Source of the DNA: Closterium sp. Naga37s-1
Lineage: Eukaryota > Streptophyta > Zygnematophyceae > Desmidiales > Closteriaceae
Length of the DNA stretch: 64,000 nt
Direction of reading: 5' to 3'
Assembly (NCBI GenBank): GCA_947471745.1
Contig: CANJKZ010000822.1
Location: forward strand, 405,001 to 469,000
Positions within the stretch are counted from its first letter, which is position 1. Every line of letters begins with the position of its first letter. The position numbers and the translations under genes were made by a program. The notes beneath the pieces were generated by a model, which worked only from the letters and a program-made list of their open reading frames with translations, did not search any database and had not been told where the DNA came from. Below, piece by piece: positions 34,080 through 45,499 of this stretch.

Positions 34080-34744
34080 TGCGGTTTTTCTAGGATAGCA
34101 ACTGAAGAGAGAAAATGTCTATATGAAGAGAGAAAGGATTGACTGAATTATCTTACCATCGCAACAGCTGGAGTGACAAGACAATGTCGTCGGTCCGTTC
34201 TTCCACAGCGTCGTTCCACCCGCAAGAACGCGCAGCGAAAAGCTCAGAGCATTTGTGAGGCAGACTAGGTCCAACGACGAGCTAACACGAGCCTGTGGAT
34301 CAAGTCCCGGAAGCCTCAATAGACTGATTAACTCGCTAAACGGAGAAAAATAAGTCCTAGATAAAGTGTGTTGTGCTTGACGAGGTGGTGGTGGAGGATG
34401 CGAGGCAGACACCAGTGTAGTCACAATTGACTGAACACCACCTTCCATATGATTGGCGCAGTCAAAATCTTTATGGAGCTTCGGAATGGCAAAAGAACTG
34501 GTTGGAAACGGTGGTGAGGTAAAACGTGTCTGTCCTGCCCCTCTCAGATGAAACAAGTAGTGTTCTGTACACGTGTGGATGAGTGTCAGGTCAAATCACA
34601 TCGTCTCGTCACCACGACAACCACCGCATGAAACCTTGAAACGGGGCCTGCGGTGAACTGATTGCCTGCTGCTGCGGTGGCTGCGGCATCGACATGCAGA
34701 AGCGAACCGAACCGAACCGAACAGCGAAAAACTGTACAGTAGAT
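34080..34744. promoter_or_regulatory. 5' leader/promoter of HD-Zip copy 1, with a second ATG-GTAAG
   Basis: On the minus strand a second GTTGCGATG followed directly by GTAAGA occurs at about 34150-34165. It mimics the true start-exon end at 34077-34079 and may be an echo of it or an alternative first exon. No other gene is seen. Confidence 0.45.
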
Positions 34745-34747
34745 TTA

Positions 34748-34883
34748 GAGCGTGTCCGAAGTGAAGCGTCGAATGGATGTCGATGGATGTCGGTAAATGT
34801 AAACCCTCGGATCGAGAGTTCCAACCGTCAGGATTTACCGACATCGGATGACAACGGATGTCGACTTCACTTCGGACCCGCCC
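34748..34883. mobile_element. Short PIF/Harbinger-type MITE (136 bp)
   Basis: The element is a single foldback: GAGCGTGTCCGAAGTGAAG at the left pairs with CTTCACTTCGGACCCGCCC at the right, and GGATGTCGGTAAAT pairs with ATTTACCGACATC. It is flanked by TTA on both sides (34745-34747, 34884-34886), the TWA duplication of PIF/Harbinger. It lies in the promoter region of HD-Zip copy 1. Confidence 0.8.
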
Positions 34884-34886
34884 TTA

Positions 34887-36254
34887 TGGGAAGTTTGGGC
34901 GGGAGAGGAGAGAGGCATGCTGCTGCCGTCGTTGTGTCGCATCGCCTAATAAGAGACATTCACCGCGTGTGAAGAACAGATTAGCCAATCGCGCGATGAT
35001 CATCGATAACGGGTGACGCCTGTTGTCTTCGTCCTCATCTGAGACTTGGGGAACTGTGACTCTGGGATATGGCAAATGCGGCAGCTACAGACAAATAGTC
35101 GTTGCCATCACTGTGCAGCAAGTCGTGACAGGCTGTTCTAGGGATGAAGTCAGTTTTGCAGAATGTGCGTCTTGCAGCGCGTCAGATGACAAGTTCCGTA
35201 ATAATGACTCGCATGTCAAAAGGTATCTATTTATTTCACGCCAGTATCCCTGCACCTCATGTCTACACTCCATCCGCTCTAGATACGGCTTGTTCAGGAA
35301 ATTGTCAGGCTCGTTTCTGTAAGCCAGGAAAACACACTCTGGCCACTCTCGTTTAGGTTGCCATCGCAGCAAAGAATTCGTTTCTGTGTGATAAGCACAA
35401 CGAAGCCTAGGACTGTTTTGGGGACCCATTGATTCGTTGAATACTTTCTCGCATGGATTTTACGAAACACTGACTCTGACTATGCCCGGATCTTTCTGTA
35501 CGCAACAGCTCTATTACAGCACACAGCTCAAATGTTTGTGGAAAGCGGTTATTCCTTGGCATGTTCACTGTAGTACCTCATCCAGCTTTTGGGCCAGCTG
35601 GTCAGGACGCCAAGAGGACAACACAGCTTTTATCCAGCTGTGTGATTGCTTCTGGTTTGGCAATCATCGGGTGGCATGTCAACGGAGCGTCGGTTGGGAA
35701 ATTCGAGCCAGCACTCGCAATCGCACAGTGATTCAAATGTGGCTGCATTGGGTTCGGTGACATCGGTCTGGAACAAAATCGTTGGTGGGATGAAAAGCGG
35801 GGCCTGTAAGGCAGCTTCGGTTTGTTGCAAGTCTCCACACCGCGCCAGCTACCGCTCGCCGGTCGAAGTGACATGGAAATGAGGGTCATGAAGCTTGACA
35901 AGTTTGCGACCGTCATCTATGACGTAGTGGTACTGTTAGCATTTATGACGTAACTTCGAAGAAGTCCCAGCGCGACTAGGCTGGCTTTCAGGGCAAGGGA
36001 CTGTAGCTGATTGGATCAATGTGAGATGGATGAGCTGGGTTGGTGTCTCACAAATCGATACAGTTATTCCGAGTGGTGTCACCAAGCAGAACACGCCCTA
36101 CGAAAGGATCCCCACGGATCTGTAACATTCGTCTTGAATGTGAATAATTTGAAACTTATATCCATTTTGGATCATGTGCTCAATATTTCTCGAAGAAAAC
36201 AGTGCCATACAGACGGTAGACAACACAAAAAACAGTGAATTAACTGCCATTTAT
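34887..36254. other. Intergenic, nothing recognised
   Basis: The region contains only short frames without domains. It probably holds the 3' UTR of HD-Zip copy 2 at its right end. Confidence 0.4.
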
Positions 36255-38054
36255 TTACAGAAACTGGATAAATGGGATTTCTCCCTCTTCAGCAGCTATT
36301 TCCTTCTCTTCCAATCCCTTATCTGCATGACAAGAGCTGCACTTGGGCCCCCTTGTTTCGAAGGCCTTCATACAGCTCTCACTTGCCTCCCCATCCATGC
36401 TACTGGAAGTTCCCTCCATCTCCTTTCTTTTCGCTTCCACGTCACCCCTCTCCCTCGCAGCCAGCTGCAGCTTGAGCCGCTTATTCTCCTCCGCAAGCTG
36501 CTGGCAGCGCCTTCTCAGCCCCTCAAGCTCCGCCTCTGTCTGCTTCACCTTGGTGCGCGCCCTCCGGTTCTGAAACCACACCTCCACCTGCCGCACCCGC
36601 ACGCCCAAACTCTTCGCCAAACCTGCCTTTTGCCGCGGAGTCAAATGAGGATGTTTCTTGAAAAAATCTTCCAGCATTAACAGCTGCTCCCTCGTAAGCC
36701 GCATTTTCTTCTTGTTGCCATTCATCTCGGCTCCTCCCTCCCCTTCCCCTTCACCCTCCCCCTCCGCCTCACCATTTTCCCACTCCCCTTGACCCTCCAT
36801 AAAAGCCCCGCCGCTTTCCTTACCTTCCCCTTCCTCTTCCGAGCTTCCACTCAACCGGAACTCTCCAGCTCCTTCGGGGCTGAAAACTCCAGGATTAAAC
36901 CCTGCTGGGGGCGAGAACAAAGCCGCAAAGCTCTTTCCAGCAGCCCTGCTGGTGGGAAACGTCGAGTTCGGGGCTCTACGCTCCTCGCTATCAACTGTAT
37001 CCCAAGATTTCCTCTTCAACGATGCACGTTTGGTGCTCGCCGCTTCCCCATACGCGCCAATTCCCCCGACTCCCCGCGCCTGCGGGCTACCAGGCGCAGC
37101 GGCGGCCGCGATGTTCAGATCGCGGAGGCTGGCGCGCGGACCCTCCGCCGATGGAGAGTTCCGCGGATTGAGCCACGCAGCCGCGGATGTGGTTTGAGGG
37201 ACACCCACTGCGAGGCTAGGATAGATTGACGTGTACGGTGGCGCATCATGCGCCGCAAAGGACGGCGCATCTGACGCGAAAGTCGGCCGCACGGACGATG
37301 AGGGGAAGAGAGACGCACCGCCCTCCGCCGCATTGAGAAGCTGGCCGAGAGGGCCGCGAGAGCCAGGAGATGCGGCGACGAGGCGCGCGATCTGAAGCAG
37401 CGCAGCGGCCTGATTGGAGTCCGACAATGCTGCGTTCTTCGAATTTATCGCAGCATCCGCCACGTCGGCGGATGTCGCACCTCTGGTTGCGCCTGTCGTC
37501 GCCTGCGACGGCAGCGTCGGCGCAACGAAGCCGGCGGGAAGCGCAGATAGGCGCGTAGAGCGGAAGTCAACGTTCCCAGCGGCTGTAGCGGCGGGAGATG
37601 CGGCGTAGGTTGACGCGAGCTGCTGTAGCAGCGACGACACAAGCGCAGCGTAAGCTGGAGATCCGAACTGCTGCTGCTGCTGCTGCGGCGCTGGCGGCTG
37701 CGGTTGAAGCCTCTTGGCTACAGCCGCAACGGCTGGTTCTGCTTGCTGCTGCAGCCGCTGCAAAAGCAGCTGAAGCTGTTGCTGCTGCTGCTGCATCTGC
37801 TGCTGTTGTTGCTGCATTTGTTGGTTCTGAAAAGATGACGAGGGTTGAGAAGGCGCCGCTCGATGCGGGTTCAAGCCGACGTTCTCGGTACTTCTCGCGC
37901 TGCAGTCCGTGACGTCGCTAGACGCGCGAGCCTGCTCCAGAGTGTCTCTACTGCCACTCGAGACTCCGGGATTCGCTCCTAAGGCTCTCAGAGCAAGGTT
38001 TAAGAACAGATCGTTATGTGTGCTTGCGTCGGCGTGATTGGCAGGAAGTGACAT
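36255..38054 (-). CDS. HD-Zip class II-like transcription factor (copy 2)
   Basis: The product is 599 residues from the ATG at 38054 ([15 protein letters not shown]). The open frame extends to 38087, but a CACTCACAG acceptor lies directly before the chosen start, so a 5' UTR intron is likely. A LFLNLAL (LxLxL-type) motif lies near residue 18. Ala/Gln-rich stretches follow. The homeodomain is at about 446-502 ([20 protein letters not shown], then [18 protein letters not shown]), then a zipper nearly identical to copy 1, then KCSSCHAD near residue 570 in the CPSCE position. The two genes are in the same orientation and share the homeodomain, zipper, repression motif and C-x2-C tail. They arose by tandem duplication but their linkers have diverged almost completely. 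Confidence 0.9.
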   Translation of the reverse strand: MSLPANHADASTHNDLFLNLALRALGANPGVSSGSRDTLEQARASSDVTDCSARSTENVGLNPHRAAPSQPSSSFQNQQMQQQQQQMQQQQQQLQLLLQRLQQQAEPAVAAVAKRLQPQPPAPQQQQQQFGSPAYAALVSSLLQQLASTYAASPAATAAGNVDFRSTRLSALPAGFVAPTLPSQATTGATRGATSADVADAAINSKNAALSDSNQAAALLQIARLVAASPGSRGPLGQLLNAAEGGASLFPSSSVRPTFASDAPSFAAHDAPPYTSIYPSLAVGVPQTTSAAAWLNPRNSPSAEGPRASLRDLNIAAAAAPGSPQARGVGGIGAYGEAASTKRASLKRKSWDTVDSEERRAPNSTFPTSRAAGKSFAALFSPPAGFNPGVFSPEGAGEFRLSGSSEEEGEGKESGGAFMEGQGEWENGEAEGEGEGEGEGGAEMNGNKKKMRLTREQLLMLEDFFKKHPHLTPRQKAGLAKSLGVRVRQVEVWFQNRRARTKVKQTEAELEGLRRRCQQLAEENKRLKLQLAARERGDVEAKRKEMEGTSSSMDGEASESCMKAFETRGPKCSSCHADKGLEEKEIAAEEGEIPFIQFL

Positions 38055-38870
38055 TCTGTGAGTGAAGAACCAAGTGCTTATTAGCACACATGCGGCGAAG
38101 TATGAGTGAACTAAGAACCAAGACAGGCTTGGCGATTTTTTTGAAGCTGGTGAATGGAATATGCGAGCTCAAATGAGGAGACAGCGTGATGGGATGTGAG
38201 CTCTAATGTGTGCAAACCAGACGGAAATGCGACTCGCAAGGAATCGCGGGGGTGGCGAACCCAGCAAAGTTGGGAGAGTGGATGGAACCTTGGCAACGGC
38301 CTGTTCTAACCATGCTTCTGGACCTAGTCGCTCGCTGCTGAAGCTGCAAGGAGGAAAACTGCACTTTCACATGGCATGGCGACTCGAGAGATTGATTCGA
38401 TGATTTGTGGATATGGGAGCCCCGTGGTTTCGTTTTTTAGGCAAGGTACAGCGTGGCAGTCAGCTGATTGGTCGATAACGTGCTCATGATAAGGGTCGCC
38501 GACTACAGTGATCACTGTTGTCCAGCAAGAGAGACATGGATGCCTGAACGAGACACTGTACCACGAACAACATGACAACGGGTCCCTAGCCGGGTAAGTA
38601 AACTAGGTTCTGATTGGACAGGTTTCCAGCTAAGAGGGCGGCAGTGCGTTCCAACAAATCGCTGAAGGTGGACGGACGGATGCATCGATGCCTGTTTGTC
38701 GGTTACAAATCAGCAGCAACAAGCAAGAAACAGCTTCGATTGAACGAGCAACTGTTGCAAAACGTCTCATCTGTGTTGGCCCAGTTGGCCAAACGGGAAT
38801 CTATCGAGGGCAACATTTCAAGGCTGGCAAGGGCGAGGCAAAAGCGACAATACCACTGCTGATTGGGCCC
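38055..38870. promoter_or_regulatory. Upstream region of HD-Zip copy 2
   Basis: No gene is supported. Presumed promoter and 5' leader of the minus-strand HD-Zip gene, ending at the target duplication of the foldback element. Confidence 0.35.
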
Positions 38871-38879
38871 TTCTTGCGT

Positions 38880-39690
38880 GGAAAATTATAAAAGAGGTCA
38901 CAGTTATGCCCGTTTTATCACGTTTGGTCACAGGGGTATCACAATCAGTCATAGTACAGTAGATTTCTATCGCGGGTGATCACAGTGCTATCACGGATGG
39001 TCACACCTCCCCCAGAAAAGCTATCACGTTTGGTCACTCGATGAAACGATCATAATTAATTTGAACCACGAAAGAAACAGTAGAATGTTTGGGGAATCCC
39101 AACCTTGATTGCTTGTTACCTCGCGCATTATTCTAGCCCTGACATTTAGGGAATTGAAGAAAAAAATAAACCCCTATTGGATGGCACGTCCTTCGGGAGG
39201 CATCAACCCTAAACACTATGCGACAAGGTGTTTAGGGTTGATGCTCCCGAATTATATCCCATCCGAATGGGTTTTAGTTTTTGTATTGGGAACAAAATTT
39301 AACCTTAGAGGTTCACCCGTCAAAAAGTGATATTTTGAGGGACATTACGCATTGATCAAGTTGTGGACATTCGAATAGTAAAGAAGAAATTGCAGATGTT
39401 TTTAACAAGTTACCGAGAGTTCTCGCGAAACTTTTTCGTGATAATACGGACAAAACGGCGCGCGCGATAAAATTTCTCCTGAATCCCAACAGTGACTCGA
39501 GTAGTTACAGTTCTCGATTGGGCGTTTCGTCTGTGACCAAACGTGATAGACTTACGGGGCAAGATGTGACTATTCCTGATAGCTCTGTGATCACACGCGA
39601 TAGTTACGAGGTGTACTGTGACTGTTTGTGATACCCCTGTGACCAAATGTGGTAAATCGTGTCTCTTTGTGACTACCAGTATAATTTCCC
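38880..39690. mobile_element. Large foldback Mutator-like MITE with 9-bp target duplication (811 bp)
   Basis: The ends are GGAAAATTATAA (left) and the complement of GGGAAATTATAC (right), flanked by perfect 9-bp repeats TTCTTGCGT (38871-38879, 39691-39699). The arms pair over most of their length, for example TTTGGTCACAGGGGTATCAC on the left with its complement near 39640. Both arms are full of short GGTCAC and TATCAC phrases. The centre (about 39200-39250) is a hairpin of CATCAACCCTAAACAC and GTGTTTAGGGTTGATG. No coding capacity. It has the same architecture as 8292-8806. Confidence 0.88.
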
Positions 39691-39699
39691 TTCTTGCGT

Positions 39700-40447
39700 C
39701 ATCGCGAGCATCATCCCGACAATCTCATTAATTTTCTTGAGATTCCAGGAAATTCATAAGCAAAGCAATCAGCCTCACGCTCAGCCGTGAGGGCGGGAGC
39801 ACGCTGACAACAAGGGCCATCATTCGTTGTCGTGTCCGTCCCGTTGATGGATGGCGATTTTCGTTTCCCTACAGTTCCGAATTCAACCAGGACTCGTGTT
39901 AAAACGTCCCGATATCAAGGAATAATCAACAACAAAACATGACATTCGTGACCAACATGTGTAATCTGTGAAGATGTGAAACTTCCTCACTTTAAAATAA
40001 CATTCATTCTGAATGTATAATGCTTGTTTCTTTACCTAATATTGTTACTAATCAACACTAAACAAATCTTTAATTGGCCTATATAATCTGTATCACTTAC
40101 GTGGCTGTCACTTCATGGAATATGTTGTTACAACTTGTGATGTTTCCAATCTAAGCAATAATAATCATAAATTTCTTGGCTCTATCCCCAGTTAGAAATT
40201 GACTGGTTGATTCTCTTGCCAGGGCAGCAAACAGTGGGTGTGTCTGTCGACTAGGTCTCCCTTATCAACAATCGACGTCTCCCTATCGAGAACAATGGTT
40301 GAGAAGCCCTGAAACCCGAATATTATCCTGCCGACAAGGGATTCTTAGGTAACGACGCACAGCACTCCGGCATCTGGGGTGCACCGCGAGGCATCACGGA
40401 TTCGAATCGCGGCGAGCGGAGTTGGGCCGAGTCGATTCGAGTGAGTC
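39700..40447 (+). promoter_or_regulatory. Promoter/leader region of the FLN gene
   Basis: An AT-rich stretch (39940-40160) followed by GC-rich DNA just before the FLN start. No gene or RNA is seen. Confidence 0.35.
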
Positions 40448-43400
40448 ATGGCGGCCGCACCGCTCGCCGCTGCCGAAGCAGTAGCATCGCCCGTCGCATT
40501 CTTCACGCTGGGCTTACGTAGACCGCTTACCCCGTACAAGTGCGTTACCCTGTTACCACGAAAGGCTCCGCTCTCTCACGCGTATCGTTTGGTCGCCTTG
40601 CCTCCGTATAGTCACATTTCTGGTGCTGGGTATCTCTCGACAAAACTCTTGCGAGTCCACGTGTCAGCGAGCGGGAGTGACGTGGATGGACCCTCGCAGC
40701 GCGTCGGCTCCAGGCGACGCGGCAGGCCCCGGAAAATCAGGTCCCCGGAAGACGAAGCCTCGAGGGAAAGTTCTGCAGGCTCGGAAAGCTCGTCGACCTT
40801 TCCAAACCGCGGCGACGAAGCTTCGTGGTCGGAGAGCTCTGACGAATCCAGCGGGTCTGACGGAGAGGGTTCAGGGTTCCAGAGGGCCTTAGCCGTTCCA
40901 GGTGACAGTTTCGACCAATCAGGCTCGTTTAACTTACGCGAGGGAGTCGAGGAAGCTTCTTTCGAAATCGTGACTGTATCGGGCAGGGCATTGAAGGACG
41001 ATTCGGGACAGATTGTGACTGAAGCGGACGACTATTCAAGTTCGGATGATTATATCGAGGGATCGGATGCGGAAACTGACGATTATGTCGAGGGATCGCT
41101 GCAAGGAAACGAGGATCAGCCGAGCGCCAGCGCTGTTGGGGAAAGCAGGCCGGTGGGGGGGCTTCCCCCTCCCACATGGCGACAAAATCTGCCCCCCACT
41201 CCGCCGCCCGCCCCTGCGGGCCCCAGTCAGGTGGTTTGCGTGGGGGAGGCGGTTCGGGAATTCGTTCCTGTTGTGCGCCGCAGCTCGCGGCAAGCCCCTG
41301 ACGAGATATTTGCCACGTGGCGCAATCTCCAGTGGGTGCCCCCAGATTTCGCGCGCGCCCCTGGCGGGCCGGCGTGCCAGGTGGCGGTCGCGCTGGCGCG
41401 GCTGAATGCTGACGTGGCGTTCGTGGGAGCAGTAGGGGATGACGAGGCGGGGAATACATTTCTGGAGATTCTGGAGTCCAATGGCGTGTCGACACGTGGC
41501 GTGGACATGCGTGGTGGATTAAGAACCGGAGCAAAGCTAATCTCTTTGGAAAAAGCGGAAGCGCAAGCGAAGGATGGAGAATCAGGAGAAGAATTAGAAT
41601 CACGAGGAGGAGAGGTGCTTAGAGGGGGGGTGATAATAAAGAAGAGCAACACCCGCTCGGCTTCGAATGCAGGCACTGCATGGCGTGCCCGCTTCCCATT
41701 GGCTGAGGAAGCGCGTGACGTGGCAGGGCAGGAGGAAGGAGTAGGCGAGGAAGAGGAGGAGGAGAGAAAGGAGTCAGGAGAGGGGAGGGGTGATGGGGAG
41801 CTGAGAGTGAAGGCGCTGGCAGCAGCGGCAGCATCCGGGGGAGGTGTATCTGAGGACGCACAGGACGTGCTCAGACAGGTGGGTCTGATGAGTATGAGAT
41901 GAGTATGAGCATGAGAGACGACAGTCTTTTTTGGTCCCTGATCATACCATTTCAGCAAGCCTTCTAACCGCATCCCACTCCCTTCGTTTTCCCCCCCTAT
42001 TCGTCCCTTTCAGGCTTCGTGGATTCACTGCACCTCCATGTCTCTCGCCACCCCTTCCGACCGCACTGCACTCCTTGCCGCACTGGACGCCGCAGGCTGC
42101 CACCCACTCGCCTCCTCCCCTTCCTCACCACCACCTTCACACTCCCTCACCCCCTCCTCCCCGCACTCCTCCCCCCACTCTCCCCCATCCCCTCCGCGCC
42201 TCTTTCTTGATGTAAACCTCCCCCTCTGCCTCTGGGCCTCCCGAGCCTCAGCCTCGGCAGCGCTGGATCCGGTTTGGCGCCGAGCCTCGGTGGTGGAGGT
42301 GTCCCGTGCCGAAGCTGAGTTCCTGGTTGGGGAGGAGCGTTTTTTGCGGCGGCGGCAGGCTCGGGTGCGATATGCTTCGGACTCGTACCTGACGCTGAGA
42401 GGAGAGAGGGAGGAGGGGGAGGGAGAGGGCGTGTATCACTGGAAGCCGGAGGAACTGGCTGGGCTGTGGCATGAAGACATGGATTTACTTCTGGTGACCC
42501 ATGGGACCATGCAGGTATGGAAGAGTGTAAGATTGGAAGGATTGTGGCGTTGAAGCGTGAAGGTAGGAGGTCTGGGAGAAGCGGAGTCACATTGATGGCC
42601 AGAGGAATAGGCGGGGCAATGGCATGAGGGCAAGAATTTGTTTCTGGCTCATGGGATTCTAGAACTGGAGTGTTGGGAAATTCCATAATCCCATGATATG
42701 GCTCATGGTATGATATGGCTCATGGTATGATAATACTGAAGCCTGGTATGATAGAACTGAAGCGTTGGAGCATGCAAGCATGATAGTGCGCAGGTATGGA
42801 GGAATGTAATCGCGAGTTGATGCGCGTACGCATTACATGTGGGGTTTGAAATGTCAACCACTCCCACGTGTGAGTCCACTCCACTCAAGCTGTCATTACA
42901 TGACGCTTTGAAAGCGTTACAAGTTCCCTTGTTCCACTCTCTCTCCTGCCAGGTGCACTACTATAGGAGGGGCTTCCATGGGTGGGTGGAGGGTATGATT
43001 GAGTGAATTCATTTGTTCAACCCCCACCCTCCAACCCCTACTGCCCTTTCCATTTCTACCTCCCAGGTGCACTACTCTGGGAGGGGCTTCCACGGGTGGG
43101 TGGAGGGCTCGTGTGAGTCGACTCGGTTGTTCAAACCCCCCACCCTTCCACCCCCTACTGGCTTCTCCAATTCACCCATCCCTCTGCCAGGTGCACTACT
43201 ATGGGAGGGGCTTCCACGGGTGGGTGGAGGGCACAGAGGACGTGCTGATTGCCGCCATGACGTGCGACAGAGCTGGGTCAGGGGATGCCCTTGTGGCTGG
43301 TGAGTGTGCTCTTTTAGGGAGCGTGGTTGAAAAGGGGGGTGAGGGAGGTGAGGGTGGAGGCACGGAGGACGTGCTGATTGCCGCCATGACGTGCGACAGA

Positions 43401-44680
43401 GCTGGGTCAGGGGATGCCCTTGTGGCTGGTGAGTGCTCTTCTCAGGAGTGTGATTAAAAGATGGGCGGGGGGAAATGGGGAGGAGTGGGTGGGTGGAGAA
43501 GTGGGTGGAGGGCACAGAGGACGTGCTGATTGCCGACATGACGTGCGACAGAGCTGGGTCAGGGGATGCCCTTGTGGCTGGTGAGTGTGCTCTTTTAGGG
43601 AGCGTGGTTGAAAAGGGGGGTGAGGGAGGTGAGGGTGGAGGCACGGAGGACGTGCTGATTGCCGCCATGACGTGCGACAGAGCTGGGTCAGGGGATGCCC
43701 TTGTGGCTGGTGAGTGTGCTCTTTTAGGGAGCGTGGTTGAAAAGGGGGGTGAGGGAGGTGAGGGTGGAGGCACGGAGGACGTGCTGATTGCCGCCATGAC
43801 GTGCGACAGAGCTGGGTCAGGGGATGCCCTTGTGGCTGGTGAGTGTGCTCTTTTAGGGAGCGTGGTTGAAAAGGGGGGTGAGGGAGGTGAGGGTGGAGGC
43901 ACGGAGAACGTGCTGATTGCCGCCATGACGTGCGACAGAGCTGGGTCAGGGGATGCCCTTGTGGCTGGTGAGTGCTCTTCTCAGGAGTGTGATTAAAAGA
44001 TGGGCGGGGGGAAATGGGGAGGAGTGGGTGGGTGGAGAAGTGGGTGGAGGGCACAGAGGACGTGCTGATTGCCGCCATGACGTGCGACAGAGCTGGGTCA
44101 GGGGATGCCCTCGGGGCAGGTGAGTGTGTTTCTATTGAAGGTGACAGAAGGAGGGGGGGGTGCGTGGAGGGCAGAGGGGATGTGCCATTTGCTGCCATGA
44201 CGTGTGATGGAGCCCGGTCGGGGGATGCGTTCGTGGCATGTGATTGCTCCGGAATAGTTCAGGTGATTGCAGTAAAGCAGCAAACTTACTCGTGAAAGGA
44301 TGTTTTTATGGGTTTGCTGCTTGTTGTGCTCTGCAAAGACACACACTGCTCCAAGAACCTTCCATTTCCTTGCGTGAACCCAGTCATCCCCCCTCTCTCC
44401 CACAAAACACCCTTTCCTCCTTTCCTCCCCCCCAAATTCTCCCCCTCTCCCCTTTCCTCCCCCTTCTCGTCAACTCTCGCACTCCTACTCAGGACTCCTC
44501 CGCAAGCTCTCCACCAACCCTGCTATCCTCCGCAATCAAGATGCGCTAGAGAGGGCCATTCGCTTTGCCATTTCCGCCGGAGTCATCTCCTCCTGGACCA
44601 CCGGGGCTGTCAGGAGCTTCCCATCTGAGGAAGCCGCTCAGAACCTCACCGAACAAATGTTCCTGCCTTCCATGATTTAA
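40448..44680 (+). CDS. FLN: Plastid fructokinase-like protein (FLN, pfkB family), 4 exons
   Basis: The model joins 40448-41878, 42014-42514, 43191-43299 and 44493-44680. Phases close and the product is 742 residues. A chloroplast transit peptide (MAAAPLAAAEAVASPVAFFT) is followed by an AT-hook-like RRRGRPRK and an acidic Ser-rich region. The pfkB fold starts near residue 261 (VVCVGEAVREFVPV) and shows GGPACQVAVALARLNADVAF, GDDEAGNTF, FLDVNLPLCLW, TEDVLIAAMTCDRAGSGDAL and an ending like FPSEEAAQNLTEQMFLPSM, as in FLN1/FLN2. In land plants FLNs are subunits of the plastid-encoded RNA polymerase complex (PAP6) and need not phosphorylate sugar. A Glu-rich insertion (about 385-460) splits the fold. 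Exon 3 was selected from many echoes by phase. FLN1 versus FLN2 is not resolved. Confidence 0.9.
42953..43130 (+). repeat. Two echoes of FLN exon 3 (5' part)
   Basis: Copies beginning at 42953 and 43068 repeat CCAG plus the exon-3 start (VHYYGRGFHGWVEG) and about 30 bp beyond. The true exon at 43191 continues into TEDVLIAAMT. The region just after the echo reads TGAGTGAATTCATTTGTTC in the first and TGAGTCGACTCGGTTGTTC in the second, so the palindrome (43115-43124) lies at the divergence point. Confidence 0.88.
43350..44240 (+). repeat. Seven-copy echo array of FLN exon 3 (3' part plus donor)
   Basis: Downstream of exon 3, copies of TEDVLIAAMTCDRAGSGDAL with GTGAGT donor occur near 43360, 43515, 43645, 43770, 43895, 44055 and 44170. 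The first six are almost identical; the last is diverged (GATGTGCCATTTGCTGCC). Two linker types alternate (GTTGAAAAGGGGGGTGAGGG and AAAGATGGGCGGGGGGAAAT), so higher-order duplication happened too. The frame stays open across several copies. Confidence 0.92.
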
Positions 44681-45499
44681 GCAGCGGTCCTGTGCTTGAA
44701 ATTGAAACAGCACCCTATCAAATAAGAGTTTATTCAACATTTTAGCCTGGGGTAATCTTTAAGAAGATTTCAAGCGTTGAGAAATCCCATCATCAGATGG
44801 TATAGCATCTCATCCTTTTGCGCCTTTGTACAAGTTCTTTAAACCCTTTGATGGGAATTTAGTTGCTTGTAGTGGAGTCTCGTTAGCGGTACCTGCCTTG
44901 TGCCCTCATCCAGCCTTTGCGCCAAAAAGTGACAAGTCTGCCCGCCCAACAACACATCACATCAATTTACTACTGGCGATCCTAAACATTTATGTTGTTT
45001 AGGGAGTTATAGGAATAAAAGTTGACACTTCTGGGACGCAAATCGTCGGAACAAATCTTGCGTTTCGATGCGGGCAGCTCAATTTTCGTCCAATCCGTAA
45101 ACGCCCACCCATCGCTCAGCTCTCTGGGTATTTCCCCTCGCCCCTCATTGCTCGTGTCTAGGTAGGTTGGTCGTGTGAGCGGTGTGCGAGTGGGGAGAAA
45201 AGTGAGTGGTGTGACGAGTGGTGATGTTTGATGTTGATGCCTCGTCTCGTGGTATTATAGACGTTTATTCCTCAGCTCAGTTCATCAAGCGACTCGAAAC
45301 GTGTCCTTACTATTTTCAGCTCGTCTATACAGCTCGTTTGGGCTGAGAGAGGAGGAGGTCCCGTCGCAAGAGAGTGTATGCGTTACAGATCGCAGCGTCA
45401 TGCCCTTACCTTGACCTTACACAACCTAGAATGACTTTCATTGCGCCTTATGTAGCCGTTATTATTGAAATCAATTAAATATAGGGACGAGTCAGGACA
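44681..45499. other. Intergenic region with a possible decayed foldback
   Basis: The FLN 3' UTR and the J-protein promoter lie here. Around 44975-45005 the sequence GATCCTAAACA...TGTTTAGGGA forms a short hairpin. Its flanks (GCGCCAAAAAGTGACAAG and the complement of CTTCTGGGACGC) are weakly similar. This may be a remnant of the foldback family seen at 8.3 and 38.9 kb. Confidence 0.3.

Noticed and set aside
43356..44240. Echo copies of FLN exon 3 as a multi-exon repeat protein
   Set aside because: The copies lack a pyrimidine tract and acceptor, and the pfkB fold needs this segment only once; the phase closes with the first copy alone.
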